Positions 1 through 9,449 of a DNA stretch of 44,046 nt are shown here, piece after piece. The notes beneath the pieces were generated by a model. That model did not search any database. It was given only the letters and a program-made list of their open reading frames with translations, and was not told the DNA's origin. The stretch lies in the IMG/VR virus record IMGVR_UViG_3300026367_000108, positions 1 to 44,046 of that record, one strand, 5' to 3'. Source of the stretch: a virus. Position 1 is the stretch's first letter. Each line of letters opens with the position of its first letter. Made by a program: the position numbers and the translations under genes.

Positions 1-1842
1 TTAGTCTTTTGGACCACGACTCGCACGTTTGCGATCATTTTCAGTTAAATGCTTTTTACGGATACGAATACTTTTGGGCGTAACTTCAACCAATTCATCG
101 TTATCAATAAATTCTAGGGCTTGTTCTAAGGCTAGAATAACCGGTGGTACCAGTGATTGAGCTTCGTCAGTACCTGATGCACGAACGTTAGTTAACTGCT
201 TGCCTTTTAGGGCGTTTACAGTTAAATCGTTGTCACGGTTATGCATACCGATAACCATACCTTCATATACTTCTACACCATGACCGATAAACAAACGACC
301 ACGCTCTTGCATGTTAAACAAGGCGTTAGTAAGCGCTTTACCAGTGGCGTTGGCAATCAATACACCGTTTTTACGTTGACCGATGCTGCCGCCTTTGTGC
401 GGGCCGTAATGGTCAAACGTGTGGTATAGCAAACCAGAACCTGAAGTCATGGTCATAAAGTCAGTTTGGAAACCAATCAAACCACGGCTTGGAATGATAA
501 AGTCTAAACGAACACGACCCTTGCCATCAGAGGTCATATTGGTCATTTCGCCTTTACGCAGACCAAGTTGTTCCATCATAGAACCTTGGTGTTGCTCTTC
601 ACAGTCAATAGTCACTGTTTCAAAAGGTTCTTCTAATACGCCGTTAACAGTACGCAATATTACTTCTGGACGTGATACTGCTAGCTCGTAACCTTCACGG
701 CGCATGTTTTCGATCAAGATACCTAAGTGCAATTCACCGCGACCTGATACGCGGAATTTATCCGCATCTTCCGTTTCATCAACACGTAAGGCTACGTTGT
801 GGATTAACTCGTCTTTCAAACGGTCAAGAATATTACGTGATGTCACGTATTTACCTTCTTTACCAGCAAAGGGAGAGTTGTTGACTTGGAAAGTCATCGT
901 CACAGTAGGCTCATCGACTGATAATGGCTTTAATGCTTCAACTTTGTTTGGATCGCAAATAGTGTCAGAAATTTTGAGTTCACCAAGACCGGTAATCGCA
1001 ATGATGTCACCAGCGCTAGCCGATTCAACTTCTGTGCGTGCCAATCCCATGTAACCTAGTACTTGACCAATTTTACCCGTGCGTTTGCTGCCGTCAGCAC
1101 TCACTACAGTGATTGCCTTACCGGTTTTAACTGAACCACGAGTAATGCGACCTACGCCAATAACGCCAACATAAGAGTTGTAATCAAGTTGCGAAATCTG
1201 CATTTGGAAAGGACCATCAAAGTCTGCATCCGGCTGCTTTACATGTTTAACAATAGTTTCAAACAAAGGCGTCATATTCTCGCTTGGAGTATCAACTTCA
1301 TTTGAAGCCCAACCATTTAAGGCAGAAGCATAGACAACTTGGAAATCGAGTTGATCATCTGTTGCGCCTAGGTTATCAAACAAGTCAAAAACTTGATCAA
1401 TTACCCAGCTAGGACGTGCGCCTGGCTTATCAACTTTATTGATAACAACTATTGGCTTTAAACCTTGAGCGAACGCTTTTTGTGTCACAAAGCGAGTTTG
1501 TGGCATTGGGCCTTCTTGGGCATCAACTAACAATAGTACAGAGTCGACCATAGATAATACTCGTTCAACCTCACCACCAAAGTCAGCGTGTCCGGGAGTA
1601 TCTACGATATTAATGCGGTAATCATTCCAGCGTATCGCAGTATTTTTGGCAAGAATGGTAATACCACGCTCTTTTTCAATATCATTAGAATCCATGACGC
1701 GCTCTGCGGCTGCGCCACGGCTTTCAAGGGTGCCTGACTGTTGTAAAAGCTTATCAACTAGGGTGGTTTTACCGTGGTCAACGTGGGCAATGATGGCAAT
1801 GTTGCGTAAGTTATTGGCTGGTATGGTATTATCTATGCTCAT
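1..1842 (-). CDS. typA: Ribosome-associated GTPase TypA/BipA
   Basis: 613-residue translational GTPase of the EF-G/LepA class that binds the 70S ribosome and supports ribosome assembly and stress or cold growth. The G domain is clear: P-loop AHVDHGKTT (about residues 19-27), switch region [20 protein letters not shown] and the NKVD guanine motif (about 136-139). Domain II, the EF-G-like domains and the TypA-specific C-terminal domain follow, ending in a basic tail. Length is normal for the family (about 600-615). This is the only clear host gene. It is transcribed in the same direction as the prophage tail operon and is separated from it by a hairpin terminator and a TATAAT box. Start at 1842 is preceded by GAGAA. 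Confidence 0.97.
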   Translation of the reverse strand: MSIDNTIPANNLRNIAIIAHVDHGKTTLVDKLLQQSGTLESRGAAAERVMDSNDIEKERGITILAKNTAIRWNDYRINIVDTPGHADFGGEVERVLSMVDSVLLLVDAQEGPMPQTRFVTQKAFAQGLKPIVVINKVDKPGARPSWVIDQVFDLFDNLGATDDQLDFQVVYASALNGWASNEVDTPSENMTPLFETIVKHVKQPDADFDGPFQMQISQLDYNSYVGVIGVGRITRGSVKTGKAITVVSADGSKRTGKIGQVLGYMGLARTEVESASAGDIIAITGLGELKISDTICDPNKVEALKPLSVDEPTVTMTFQVNNSPFAGKEGKYVTSRNILDRLKDELIHNVALRVDETEDADKFRVSGRGELHLGILIENMRREGYELAVSRPEVILRTVNGVLEEPFETVTIDCEEQHQGSMMEQLGLRKGEMTNMTSDGKGRVRLDFIIPSRGLIGFQTDFMTMTSGSGLLYHTFDHYGPHKGGSIGQRKNGVLIANATGKALTNALFNMQERGRLFIGHGVEVYEGMVIGMHNRDNDLTVNALKGKQLTNVRASGTDEAQSLVPPVILALEQALEFIDNDELVEVTPKSIRIRKKHLTENDRKRASRGPKD

Positions 1843-1934
1843 AAATTCTCTATTCAGTGTTGGGGTACGCTCAGGGGTACATTGCGGCAGGTTCTTAGCC
1901 TTTCGTAGCTGTTCGCTGATTTTCGTGGGTGCAT

Positions 1935-1940
1935 ATTATA
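1935..1940 (-). promoter_or_regulatory. Putative -10 box of the typA promoter
   Basis: A perfect TATAAT lies on the minus strand about 93 bases upstream of the typA start. With a 17-base spacer the -35 position (1958-1963) reads GGGGCG, which falls inside the prophage terminator hairpin and does not resemble TTGACA. The box is seen directly; its use as the typA promoter is inferred. Confidence 0.55.
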
Positions 1941-1945
1941 CAGAC

Positions 1946-1970
1946 AAAAAGGGGACGCGCCCCTTTTTTT
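1946..1970. terminator. Bidirectional hairpin terminator at the prophage left end
   Basis: AAAAAGGGG, a 5-base loop, then CCCCTTTTT, giving T-tracts in both directions. It starts at the stop codon of the last tail gene and would stop late tail transcripts from running into typA, which reads the same way. Confidence 0.85.
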
Positions 1971-2296
1971 TAGTAAACTATGATCGGTTTAATTTTTGGG
2001 ACGCTCTTGCTTGTTAGTGGGTACCCGTTTGTATAGGTTGCTGAGTAGCAAACTATCTCAGGATCATAAGCGCCTTTTTCTAGCTGTGTCACTGATCCGA
2101 TATCTAAAATCAACGTTTTTGAATCATCTTGATCCACATATAGTTTTGTCGGTGTTATATCCGTCGAGTAATCTTCGCCACCAATGTTAAGCGTTATTCT
2201 GCTCAGTGCTGCGAATGACTGCACTTTGGATTTATCGGTAAAAACTACTTTTATTTTCACCGCTTTGCTGAATGGCTTCTCGATTACGTTTTGCAT
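1970..2296 (-). CDS. Hypothetical phage tail-region protein, last gene of the tail operon
   Basis: 108 residues, beta-rich in appearance, with no family I recognise. It opens with [11 protein letters not shown] and has no signal peptide or membrane segment. It lies 1 base after the 144-residue gene upstream and ends exactly at the operon terminator, so it is the final gene of the late operon. Its position among tail-tip and fibre genes suggests a small structural or fibre-associated protein; that is inference from position only. Confidence 0.75.
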   Translation of the reverse strand: MQNVIEKPFSKAVKIKVVFTDKSKVQSFAALSRITLNIGGEDYSTDITPTKLYVDQDDSKTLILDIGSVTQLEKGAYDPEIVCYSATYTNGYPLTSKSVPKIKPIIVY

Positions 2297-2297
2297 A

Positions 2298-2732
2298 TTA
2301 AGCCGCTTTAGTGAGTGACGCCGTAATTAAAACCGCCGGCAAATTAAGATCCAGTTTTTCACCATCCAATAAAGTGATGCTTGTGCTGTAATCCCAATAA
2401 CAAACGAGGGGCTTGCTCGCGTGTGTAGCGTTGTATAAGACTGCATAACGGAACGCGCCAATACTGCCGCCGGCTGCTATTATTACCTCGTCCTGTGCTA
2501 GTGCGATTGATAGTTCGCCGGCTGTTTGGGTGACTCCGCTGATGTTTACTGCGATCCCTAGTGCTGGATATCCGTTGCCGGCCGCGATCTCTGCTAGATC
2601 CGCTTTTACAGTGTGTGTCGCTTTGTTGGGCGCTGCGTTGGTCAAATAGATTTTATAAACGTCAGATGCGAAGTTATGTTTCGCTGTGTGAATGTCTAAA
2701 ATCGTATTGTTAAATTCTATAAAATCGCTCAT
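2298..2732 (-). CDS. Hypothetical phage tail-region protein
   Basis: 144 residues, rich in Ala, Thr, Ile and Val with a beta-sandwich look, and one short segment (AAGGSIGAFRYAVLYN) like those in virion decoration or fibre proteins. No family is recognised. It is packed between the 462-residue repeat protein and the terminal gene with almost no intergenic space, so it is co-transcribed with the tail genes. A structural or fibre-accessory role is a positional inference. Confidence 0.75.
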   Translation of the reverse strand: MSDFIEFNNTILDIHTAKHNFASDVYKIYLTNAAPNKATHTVKADLAEIAAGNGYPALGIAVNISGVTQTAGELSIALAQDEVIIAAGGSIGAFRYAVLYNATHASKPLVCYWDYSTSITLLDGEKLDLNLPAVLITASLTKAA

Positions 2733-2747
2733 GTTTCTGGCCTTTTG

Positions 2748-4136
2748 TTATTTGTATGCTATTGAGTATTCTTCGGCTTCGTAGCCTATTGAGTAGTCGT
2801 TGCCGGCGTAACTTAATTTATAACCGTCTATCCTGGCTTCGATGTAGCCTGAATACTTCATTAATAATGGCAAACCGAACGCCAAACTTTTACCCGTATT
2901 AATTCCAAATTTTCTAGATGCTGCCAGCTTGACGTCCTGGCCTGTTGATGTGTTGCTTGCTGCCCCTGCTTTTATCGACCTGGCGGCTCGTAACGCTGCG
3001 CTATTTCCATGAGCGATACTTGATGCCGTTCCTGGAGTTATCTTCCTGGTGGCTTTTATTGATGCGCTGCTGCCTACTTCGGTAGTGTTTCCTGCTTCGG
3101 CTTTTAATGATCGCGCTGCCACTATCTTGGCTGTTTGTCCGAATCCCAGGATCCTGCCGGCGGCCATTGTGAAGGTGTAGTTGGTTGGTTCGCCTGGTGC
3201 TGGTGTGACTAGTGTTAATGTCGCGGCATAACCAAACGCCTCCATTTTGCCTGCGCCGGCTGATATCTTCCTGGATGCTTTTAGACTTGCCTGGTTTCCA
3301 GCTCCTTCTTCTGTCGAGGCGCCGGCTGATATCTTCCTGGATGCTTTTAGACTTGCCTGGTTTCCAAATGAACTTTGTGTTCCTTGTTGCATTAACAAAT
3401 TGTAGGTTGTGCTTGTCCCTCCTGCTGATGCTAAAAATATACTCCAAGGATCTGCCCGTAACGATGCGTAATCGGAGGAAGTTAAAGCGCTATTAAACGT
3501 GATGTTTAATAGTATATTTGATACCCCATTTGCCGCATATGCGTCTACCGGGTCAACTAAAAGCATAGGCGTGACTGCGGTGCTGTGTATATCAGACTTT
3601 GACTCCGTAGTTATTGCATAGTTATCATCACCATACACCTCTCTGTTAGTATCACTATTCTTAACAAAAAGCCCAGTGTGTATCGTTGCGCTAGTATCAA
3701 GTACCGCGTAAGTCGTGTTGTTTATCAGTGATGAAAAATGGCCATTTGTGGCTCTGGTTACAAACGCATAGCTGTCGCCTTTTACCGTTGTTTTTAGTAT
3801 TTGCTGGCTAGTTGGCCGCTCACAATAAAGTACATTCTCAAGTAAATCTGAAAAATCATCATGGTAGAACAAGGTAAAAATCGAGTAAGTGGGTAAATTA
3901 CCAACGTTACCCGCATCTTCGAAATACCAGCCTGCTTTCGTTGGGTCAGTGACTGCCCCAAGCGCTAGATCATACCCATCACCACCGCTTGTGCCAAAAC
4001 CTGCAACCGCACCTTGGTACGCCGTCTCGCTCGAACCAGCAGCACCTACAGCTTGCACTGACACAACGTTTGCAAACAGCGGATGAGCTGGATCTAATGT
4101 ATAAGGTAACGTCAGGTCTGAGCGTAAAGTCGTCAT
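2748..4136 (-). CDS. Repeat-containing tail fibre or appendage-like protein
   Basis: 462 residues. The N-terminal half (about 1-235) looks like a beta-sandwich (lectin or concanavalin-like) domain with a cluster of acidic and Asn residues. The C-terminal half carries imperfect repeats of about 24 residues containing GNQASLKASRKISAGA and variants (IKATRKITPG, LRAARSIKAG, LAASRKFGIN). The tail end is rich in Tyr and Gly (DYSIGYEAEEYSIAYK). Two repeat units are encoded by identical 48-base blocks (3253-3300 and 3319-3366). The arrangement resembles a host-recognition fibre. The start at 4136 overlaps the previous stop (ATGA-type coupling). Confidence 0.75.
   Translation of the reverse strand: MTTLRSDLTLPYTLDPAHPLFANVVSVQAVGAAGSSETAYQGAVAGFGTSGGDGYDLALGAVTDPTKAGWYFEDAGNVGNLPTYSIFTLFYHDDFSDLLENVLYCERPTSQQILKTTVKGDSYAFVTRATNGHFSSLINNTTYAVLDTSATIHTGLFVKNSDTNREVYGDDNYAITTESKSDIHSTAVTPMLLVDPVDAYAANGVSNILLNITFNSALTSSDYASLRADPWSIFLASAGGTSTTYNLLMQQGTQSSFGNQASLKASRKISAGASTEEGAGNQASLKASRKISAGAGKMEAFGYAATLTLVTPAPGEPTNYTFTMAAGRILGFGQTAKIVAARSLKAEAGNTTEVGSSASIKATRKITPGTASSIAHGNSAALRAARSIKAGAASNTSTGQDVKLAASRKFGINTGKSLAFGLPLLMKYSGYIEARIDGYKLSYAGNDYSIGYEAEEYSIAYK
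3253..3300. repeat. Direct repeat copy 1 (48 bp, identical to 3319-3366)
   Basis: A 48-base block beginning GCGCCGGCTGATATC recurs without a mismatch 66 bases further on. Both copies encode the GNQASLKASRKISAGA unit of the fibre-like protein. Perfect nucleotide identity implies recent duplication and gives a site for copy-number change by recombination. Confidence 0.9.
3319..3366. repeat. Direct repeat copy 2 (48 bp, identical to 3253-3300)
   Basis: Second copy of the 48-base block in the fibre-like gene, in the same reading frame as the first (offset 66 = 22 codons). Confidence 0.9.
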
Positions 4137-4729
4137 TACACCGCCTCAATTACACCATATGCATCAGCAACAAAGTAATTCCAATGGAGTAACGTAGGCT
4201 GTAGTTTAGCCTCGTACTTCCCTACTGCGCGAACCCGCATAAATGCCGTTACTTTTTCATACTTATCTGTCAAAGGGTTTAGACCAAATACCGCTGGGTT
4301 GTGCAGCTCACAAGTAGTAGTAACATTGATGACAACACTGGTGCCAGTTTTGATAAGCGGAAGTAGAGTGTATGTACCTTTGTCAAACTGAAAGTCATAC
4401 TCAGTCGAGGTTAGAAATTGGTAGACGGTGGGGTTAGCGTAAGCAACAAGCGCATCAATAAAATTTTGTGGAACTGTACCTTGTGCTACTAAACCATTCG
4501 CAAGAGCGATGATGGTCTGAGGGTGCCCTGTAATAAGATTGAACTCACTACCAAAGGTCATAGCGGCCTTGACTGATTTAGCTAAGTCGGTAGCAGGAGC
4601 ATCAATCAGTGGGCCGATCAACCCAAACCCCGTAATAAATGACAGCATCATATCTGGCGATATTAACCGGCCTTGCGTTTCTGTGTATGCGTGGGCGTCT
4701 TGAAGTGTTTCAAAATCTTCTAATTTCAT
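4136..4729 (-). CDS. Hypothetical tail-region protein
   Basis: 197 residues. No known family recognised. The N-terminal half is helical (MKLEDFETLQDAHAYTETQG) and the C-terminal half is beta-rich. It is coupled by overlapping stop and start with its neighbours on both sides (upstream gene stop at 4726, downstream start at 4136), so it is made together with the adjacent fibre-type proteins. It may be a fibre subunit or fibre-assembly protein. Confidence 0.75.
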   Translation of the reverse strand: MKLEDFETLQDAHAYTETQGRLISPDMMLSFITGFGLIGPLIDAPATDLAKSVKAAMTFGSEFNLITGHPQTIIALANGLVAQGTVPQNFIDALVAYANPTVYQFLTSTEYDFQFDKGTYTLLPLIKTGTSVVINVTTTCELHNPAVFGLNPLTDKYEKVTAFMRVRAVGKYEAKLQPTLLHWNYFVADAYGVIEAV

Positions 4730-5019
4730 TTTGCGGCCTTAATCTTTCTGGTGACGGTTTCAAATTTGCCCGATTCGACTTCTCGCTCCCATTTGTACTC
4801 TGAGAAACCTTGGGAAACCATGAAGTCATCAAGGATGGATATTGCGGTCGCGGGTATTTCTCCTGATCCGCATGTTACTCTCGCGTCTTGAAGTCCTGAC
4901 GCGATAACTGTGAGCGAGATTAGTCGCTTTCCTGTGTCGATATTCTCAAGCCTTAGCGATGTAACTAAGCCCTCCGCTATTAGCTTGTACTTGCCTGTAG
5001 TCGTCGCTGTGAGATTCAT
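4726..5019 (-). CDS. Small hypothetical tail-region protein
   Basis: 97 residues starting MNLTATTTGKYK. An upstream ATG in the same frame (5085) would lie inside the preceding gene, while the ATG at 5019 has AAGAGAA at the right distance, so 5019 is preferred. Beta-rich with a basic C terminus (TVTRKIKAAK). No family recognised; it belongs to the fibre and appendage gene group. Confidence 0.7.
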   Translation of the reverse strand: MNLTATTTGKYKLIAEGLVTSLRLENIDTGKRLISLTVIASGLQDARVTCGSGEIPATAISILDDFMVSQGFSEYKWEREVESGKFETVTRKIKAAK

Positions 5020-5041
5020 TGAGTTCTCTTTTAATTGGTTG

Positions 5042-5419
5042 TTATAGCTGGCCGTTGTACTTCTCTTTTTCGGTGCCGTTTGCAAGCATCATTGCATCAT
5101 CAATCGCTGGAATTGCCGCTTTTAAATCCGTGACACTGGTGATGGTGTCGTCGTCGTCTAAGTTCACATATCCCGTATTTTCGAGCATGAAGAATAAAAA
5201 TCGAACGTCGGCACTGACTTCTTTCAATGCTTCAATATCTGCCCAATAAGGCCTAAACCGATTAATAAATGCTTTGCGCGTGATGATGCGGGTTGGGCTC
5301 TCGACCGCTTCAATAACCGGCTGATTTATTTTTATTTCATACGTGCCGTTTGGGTTATCAATTCGGTATCTATCACCATCTGCCAATGGTTGTCCTGGGT
5401 TAGTTAAATTTGTAATCAT
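5042..5419 (-). CDS. Hypothetical phage protein (fibre module)
   Basis: 125 residues. A short beta-rich start (DGDRYRIDNPNGTYEI) is followed by a helical domain with an acidic DLDDDDTI-like stretch. A strong GGAGG precedes the ATG. The size and mixed beta/helical layout recall fibre-assembly or receptor-binding accessory proteins, but no motif proves it. Confidence 0.75.
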   Translation of the reverse strand: MITNLTNPGQPLADGDRYRIDNPNGTYEIKINQPVIEAVESPTRIITRKAFINRFRPYWADIEALKEVSADVRFLFFMLENTGYVNLDDDDTITSVTDLKAAIPAIDDAMMLANGTEKEKYNGQL

Positions 5420-5422
5420 AAA

Positions 5423-6808
5423 TTAGCCTCCTACTATTTTTTTGGATGGGATATAAGGTAAGAACTTATCTTTAAGAGTCTCTGTTTTGTACGGTGTTCC
5501 ACTAGCGTAATAGGTAGAGATCATAAAGCTATCATCTGGAGACATAAAAAACGGGAAACCTATATTTGACGCCAAGTAAGTGCTGATCAGAAATACCCGA
5601 CCAAAGGTAAATGTGAGCCCAAAGTCATCCGAAAAACCTAAAAACCTAACCGATAAACCTGTTGTAATATCAGTTCCAGCGCACAAGACAAATAATCTCT
5701 CGTCAGTCACTCTTAGGCTATATGCAGTGATTGCACAACTTCTAGTAAACCCTACTACGCTGGGTATAGAGATAGGTACAAAAGTCACCCCGTAATCTCT
5801 GGAAATGTAGTTTCTATCGTGTACCAGTATGTGCTGCCCGTTGTTGGAACAGGTAAGCGCCCTTCCGCTACTAGGGGAGAAAGGGAGCGTGTTATAATAC
5901 TGAGTGAAGGTGACGCCATAGTCGGTGGATTTATAGAATAAGTTATTTCCAAAACCGTAGACGTGAGAACCATCGTAATCGGTACAAACCCCGTAGATAT
6001 TGCTTGTGCTGTACGTAAAACTTAGGGATACGCTCATTGCTGAGACAAAACCGTTATAAGATTTGTACACTTTTAGTTTATTGCCGTCATCGCTATCGCA
6101 GAGTAGGTAAGCATTAAGTCCGTCACCTGAAATAGCGCCAGCGAAATAAGCACTTTCTGCATAACCGCTGTCTAAGCCTCTTAATTGTAAAATTCCATTG
6201 CTTATATAGCTCACGCCTAAGGTATCGGTACTATAAACAAGGGGGGCAAAACCTCTAGTGCCGTCATGTGAAATGCAAGACTGCGTGGCTGGATAGGTAG
6301 CCGCGTTTGTAGAGTAGCTGGTTTCTACTCCATCATATGTTAATTTAACTGTTACGTAGTTATTGGACTCCGACCGCGAGCTAATAAATCTAAGGCCATT
6401 TGCGCTAAAAGCTGCCTGCCCTGCGTGTCCTGCTAAAATTACAGGATCGCTAATAAATCCATAACTTTCCGGTACAATAGCGGCTAGTTTTGGATGAGCT
6501 ATCACATTCAAAATCGAACCATCGGCCTCTATCAAACTAGCGCTGCCAATACTATCTCCGAGGTGTTCAACAATTGCGCCTGTTGTTAATGTTGCCGTCA
6601 GGTTGTTGGCACCTGCATTTTCTGCAAATTGTTCTATTGTCGCGCCAGCGATGCTTAATGCGTCTAATCGCGCCTGTATGGCGCTAGTATCAATATTTAA
6701 CTTTACCGCTGTTCCTTTTAAAAGAGACAAGTATCGTTGCGTTTGTGTGCCGTCTAGCGCTGCGATTTTGTCTAAGGTTTCGGTTATTAGAGTTGCGTTA
6801 TCTGCCAT
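5423..6808 (-). CDS. Tail protein with Asp-box (BNR/sialidase-like) beta-propeller repeats
   Basis: 461 residues. Three Asp-box motifs of the form S-x-D-x-G-x-T-F are visible: STDYGVTF (about 294-301), SRDYGVTF (336-343) and SDDFGLTF (393-400). They mark blade turns of a beta-propeller as in sialidases and BNR-repeat proteins. The first 80 residues are helical and probably attach the protein to the tail. A phage protein of this build is likely a tail spike or adhesin binding a surface glycan. The catalytic Arg triad of true sialidases cannot be assigned, so enzyme activity is not claimed. Confidence 0.8.
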   Translation of the reverse strand: MADNATLITETLDKIAALDGTQTQRYLSLLKGTAVKLNIDTSAIQARLDALSIAGATIEQFAENAGANNLTATLTTGAIVEHLGDSIGSASLIEADGSILNVIAHPKLAAIVPESYGFISDPVILAGHAGQAAFSANGLRFISSRSESNNYVTVKLTYDGVETSYSTNAATYPATQSCISHDGTRGFAPLVYSTDTLGVSYISNGILQLRGLDSGYAESAYFAGAISGDGLNAYLLCDSDDGNKLKVYKSYNGFVSAMSVSLSFTYSTSNIYGVCTDYDGSHVYGFGNNLFYKSTDYGVTFTQYYNTLPFSPSSGRALTCSNNGQHILVHDRNYISRDYGVTFVPISIPSVVGFTRSCAITAYSLRVTDERLFVLCAGTDITTGLSVRFLGFSDDFGLTFTFGRVFLISTYLASNIGFPFFMSPDDSFMISTYYASGTPYKTETLKDKFLPYIPSKKIVGG

Positions 6809-6811
6809 CTT

Positions 6812-7207
6812 TTAAAATCCTAAAATTGAAAATACAAAGGCTTGATCGGCTTTGATATTAAGCTCGCTCAAATCTCCGGTTATTTGATCTAGAGCTGCTT
6901 GCAATCCGGTTACGCCACTAAAGTTGTGCGTGTGGGTTCCTGCGACTGTCGCGTTTGCGGCGGCGGCTGAGTTCGCGGCGGCTTCTTTGTGTTGCCTGGC
7001 GATTTCCACTTGATCGGCGGCGAGGGTGACTTGTTCCTCTGCGTTGTCCGAGAATTGTCCGGCTGTTTCGCTGGCTGCTAATTGATTATTAAACTCGGTT
7101 CGGTTCTCGTTTAGAGCAGTTACTAGGCCGTTTATTTTATCTTTAAAAACCTGTCCTAGATCGCTATTTTCTAGTTGTATATTTATTGGTGCTAGTGGTG
7201 TGGCCAT
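6812..7207 (-). CDS. Tail fibre-like protein with Ala-rich coiled coil
   Basis: 131 residues. The sequence from about residue 50 to 90 is an Ala/Gln/Glu-rich coiled coil (AADQVEIARQHKEAAANS), followed by THTHNFSGVTGLQAALD, a shaft-type element common in trimeric phage fibre proteins. The start overlaps the stop of the upstream gene (TAATG). Probably a fibre shaft or connector for the adjacent propeller protein. Confidence 0.75.
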   Translation of the reverse strand: MATPLAPINIQLENSDLGQVFKDKINGLVTALNENRTEFNNQLAASETAGQFSDNAEEQVTLAADQVEIARQHKEAAANSAAAANATVAGTHTHNFSGVTGLQAALDQITGDLSELNIKADQAFVFSILGF

Positions 7208-8049
7208 TATGCTTCTTCTATCTGTGCTGTAGTCGCGTTCCGGTCGTAACCTTCGTTTACCAGGGATGGTATGACTTTAAATTTCCCAGCTAATGCTGAT
7301 TCCATTTCTTGCTGCTTTCCTGTGTTCGGGTATAGGGTTATAAAAAAGTCTAAATCTAGGCCGAGGTGTTCCGTGGCATTAAAAAAAGCCACCCGATCTA
7401 TGTCGCTTAAAATTACGCTGAAATCTAGGATCCTAAATTTCTTTCTCACTTTAGTGTAAAGACTTGCTCCGTCCGTTCGCACTTGGTTGCTGTTACTTTT
7501 GATTTGTGTCTTTTGCCCCCAATCAAAATTTCGGCTAGGTGAAAATGTACGGCCCATGTATATCCTGGTAATTTCTATTTCTCCGTCTTCGTTGCTCGGG
7601 TCGTTCACAGTTATTCGAAAACTCAAACCGAAAACCTCATAAAACCATGCTTGGGAAAACTTCACAGACCAATTATCAAAAGGCGAGCTAACTAGCTTCT
7701 CTATTCGCCAATCCCACTCGTCATATGCGCGTTGCTGTACTGCTGAAACGTTGCCGGAGTCATATACTGTGTTGCCGGCTTGGTTTACATCATCAAAAAT
7801 TTCTAGTCTAAATGTTGCTGATGCACTTAGGTTGTGCCTGTATAAAACAAATCCAGATATTAACTTTGCAATCGTAAAATCGCCTGTAATGACGACCTCG
7901 TTTATGTCTGTCGATACAAATCGCATTTCATTTCCGTAGACTTGGGTGTTGCTTAGGGTCATTTCTCCGGCTTCGGTTCCTGTTTGCAGGGTTAGTGCGG
8001 CTTCATCGTAATAGTTATTTACTAGCATCTTAAATCTATCTGTTGCCAT
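7207..8049 (-). CDS. Tail-tip protein, unknown family
   Basis: 280 residues from the ATG at 8049 (MATDRFKMLVNNYYDEA), chosen because it overlaps the upstream stop as TAATG; an in-frame ATG 9 bases earlier is also possible. Beta-rich, with aromatic segments (YDEWDWRIEKL, WSVKFSQAWFYEVFGLSFR) like those in distal tail or baseplate-ring proteins. It is the second gene after the tape measure, where distal tail or hub proteins normally sit. Confidence 0.75.
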   Translation of the reverse strand: MATDRFKMLVNNYYDEAALTLQTGTEAGEMTLSNTQVYGNEMRFVSTDINEVVITGDFTIAKLISGFVLYRHNLSASATFRLEIFDDVNQAGNTVYDSGNVSAVQQRAYDEWDWRIEKLVSSPFDNWSVKFSQAWFYEVFGLSFRITVNDPSNEDGEIEITRIYMGRTFSPSRNFDWGQKTQIKSNSNQVRTDGASLYTKVRKKFRILDFSVILSDIDRVAFFNATEHLGLDLDFFITLYPNTGKQQEMESALAGKFKVIPSLVNEGYDRNATTAQIEEA

Positions 8050-9449
8050 TACTGCCAAAACTCCACGGTTACTGTCTCGTCTAAAATGTCATAGTCTTTG
8101 CGGGTTACTATTGCATTTTTCCCGTTTAATCCTGGCGTTGTGAGCTCGGCTTCTTGGCCCATTTCTATGTCAAAGCCTGCGGCCATTTGTTTTGTCTGAT
8201 AAATCAATCTAGGGATCGCGCCTATCGCCAATCTTCGGGCCGCTTCGGTGTCTGCATCTGCCTTATTAACTATTGCCGTGTCTGCGGTGATGGTTGCTGA
8301 TTTCGCAAAGTCTATGGCTATCTGGTTGTCTGATGCGCTGGCAATCTTCCCAGGGTTTTGCAAATACTCTGCCGTTGCCTGGCTGGTTGCGTAAACGTTA
8401 CCGGCAACGTTGCGGATCTGGGTGTAGTTCCTGGCATAGCCGATCAATACTTCTTTTGATGGTGCCATAGTGAATGCGACACGGCGGCTGTCTTCGACGT
8501 TCTGATCGTCGCTTATCGCTGCGGCTGCGGTTCCTGTGACTGTATTAAAAGGTTTAATCTGCAATATTCCTGACTCGTCAAATTTCCAAAATGCACCGAT
8601 TGAAGTGGTGATGTCGTCTAGTAATTCGCCCAGGGTTGTGTCGTCGTTGATGTAGATCCCTAGCTGGTAGGTTGCTAATCCTGGATCTAGTTGCGCCCCT
8701 GGGAATATATGGCCGATGATATCTGAGGCGGTTTGCTTCCAACTACCCGTGTTAGTTCCGTCAATGTCTAAGGTGACTTGTCCGATCGGCGCGTTGTTGA
8801 ATGTTATCGTGCTGTTTGCGAGGTTTACGGTGTAGTTCGCAGGGCTCACTATATCGCCGTTAAATTTTGCGGCGGTGACGGCCTGGCTTGATTCTCTGTT
8901 AAACTTGTATGTTCCGGTTAATTCATCTATCAATATTGGCGTAACATTCGATGCTCTACCGGCGCAAAAAGGAATTAATCGACCGTCTGCGGTTCGTTCA
9001 GTTAATACCGGCGCGTTCATATCTTCGGCAAACTGTCGAAAGGTGATCCTGATATTGGTTCCTGAAATCCCTACCCCATCTGATACCAGCGTTGCTACCT
9101 GGTAAAAATCGGCTTTAGTCCATGATTCGTCGCCTATAAAAATCCTGATCGCGTTACCGGCCACGGCTTTTGTTAATAAATAATCAGTGTCTTGGTGGCC
9201 CAATAATATTAATTCGCCTGGTCGCGTTTTTGTACTGCCGAATAATGCAGAGTCTATTGACGCTGAAAATTTCAAACCCCCTATTACAAAATCTCTATAG
9301 GGAGTATATGCTGGCGTGTCTGTTCGGGCGCTCCTGAAATTTCCTTTTGCAAAGCAGGCGGTTTTTATTGAGCCGCCTTCTTTGTAGTCTATTTCGACTA
9401 GAACACATCTAAAAGTATTAGGTCGCTTTAACCACTCGCTTTGTGTCAT
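8049..9449 (-). CDS. Putative tail-tip hub or baseplate protein
   Basis: 466 residues directly after the tape measure gene, with a TAATG overlap. The N-terminal half (FRCVLVEIDYKEGG, YRDFVIGGLKFSASID) is beta-barrel-like as in phage tail-tip proteins. The middle contains a stretch like hub proteins (LGELLDDITTSIGAFWKFD, about 275-293). Gene order TMP, this gene, next tail gene fits the siphovirus tail-tip module. Function is inferred from order and fold impression. Confidence 0.75.
   Translation of the reverse strand: MTQSEWLKRPNTFRCVLVEIDYKEGGSIKTACFAKGNFRSARTDTPAYTPYRDFVIGGLKFSASIDSALFGSTKTRPGELILLGHQDTDYLLTKAVAGNAIRIFIGDESWTKADFYQVATLVSDGVGISGTNIRITFRQFAEDMNAPVLTERTADGRLIPFCAGRASNVTPILIDELTGTYKFNRESSQAVTAAKFNGDIVSPANYTVNLANSTITFNNAPIGQVTLDIDGTNTGSWKQTASDIIGHIFPGAQLDPGLATYQLGIYINDDTTLGELLDDITTSIGAFWKFDESGILQIKPFNTVTGTAAAAISDDQNVEDSRRVAFTMAPSKEVLIGYARNYTQIRNVAGNVYATSQATAEYLQNPGKIASASDNQIAIDFAKSATITADTAIVNKADADTEAARRLAIGAIPRLIYQTKQMAAGFDIEMGQEAELTTPGLNGKNAIVTRKDYDILDETVTVEFWQ

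Noticed and set aside
1646-2017. Plus-strand frame opposite the typA start
   Set aside because: Complement-strand shadow of typA running through the bidirectional terminator.
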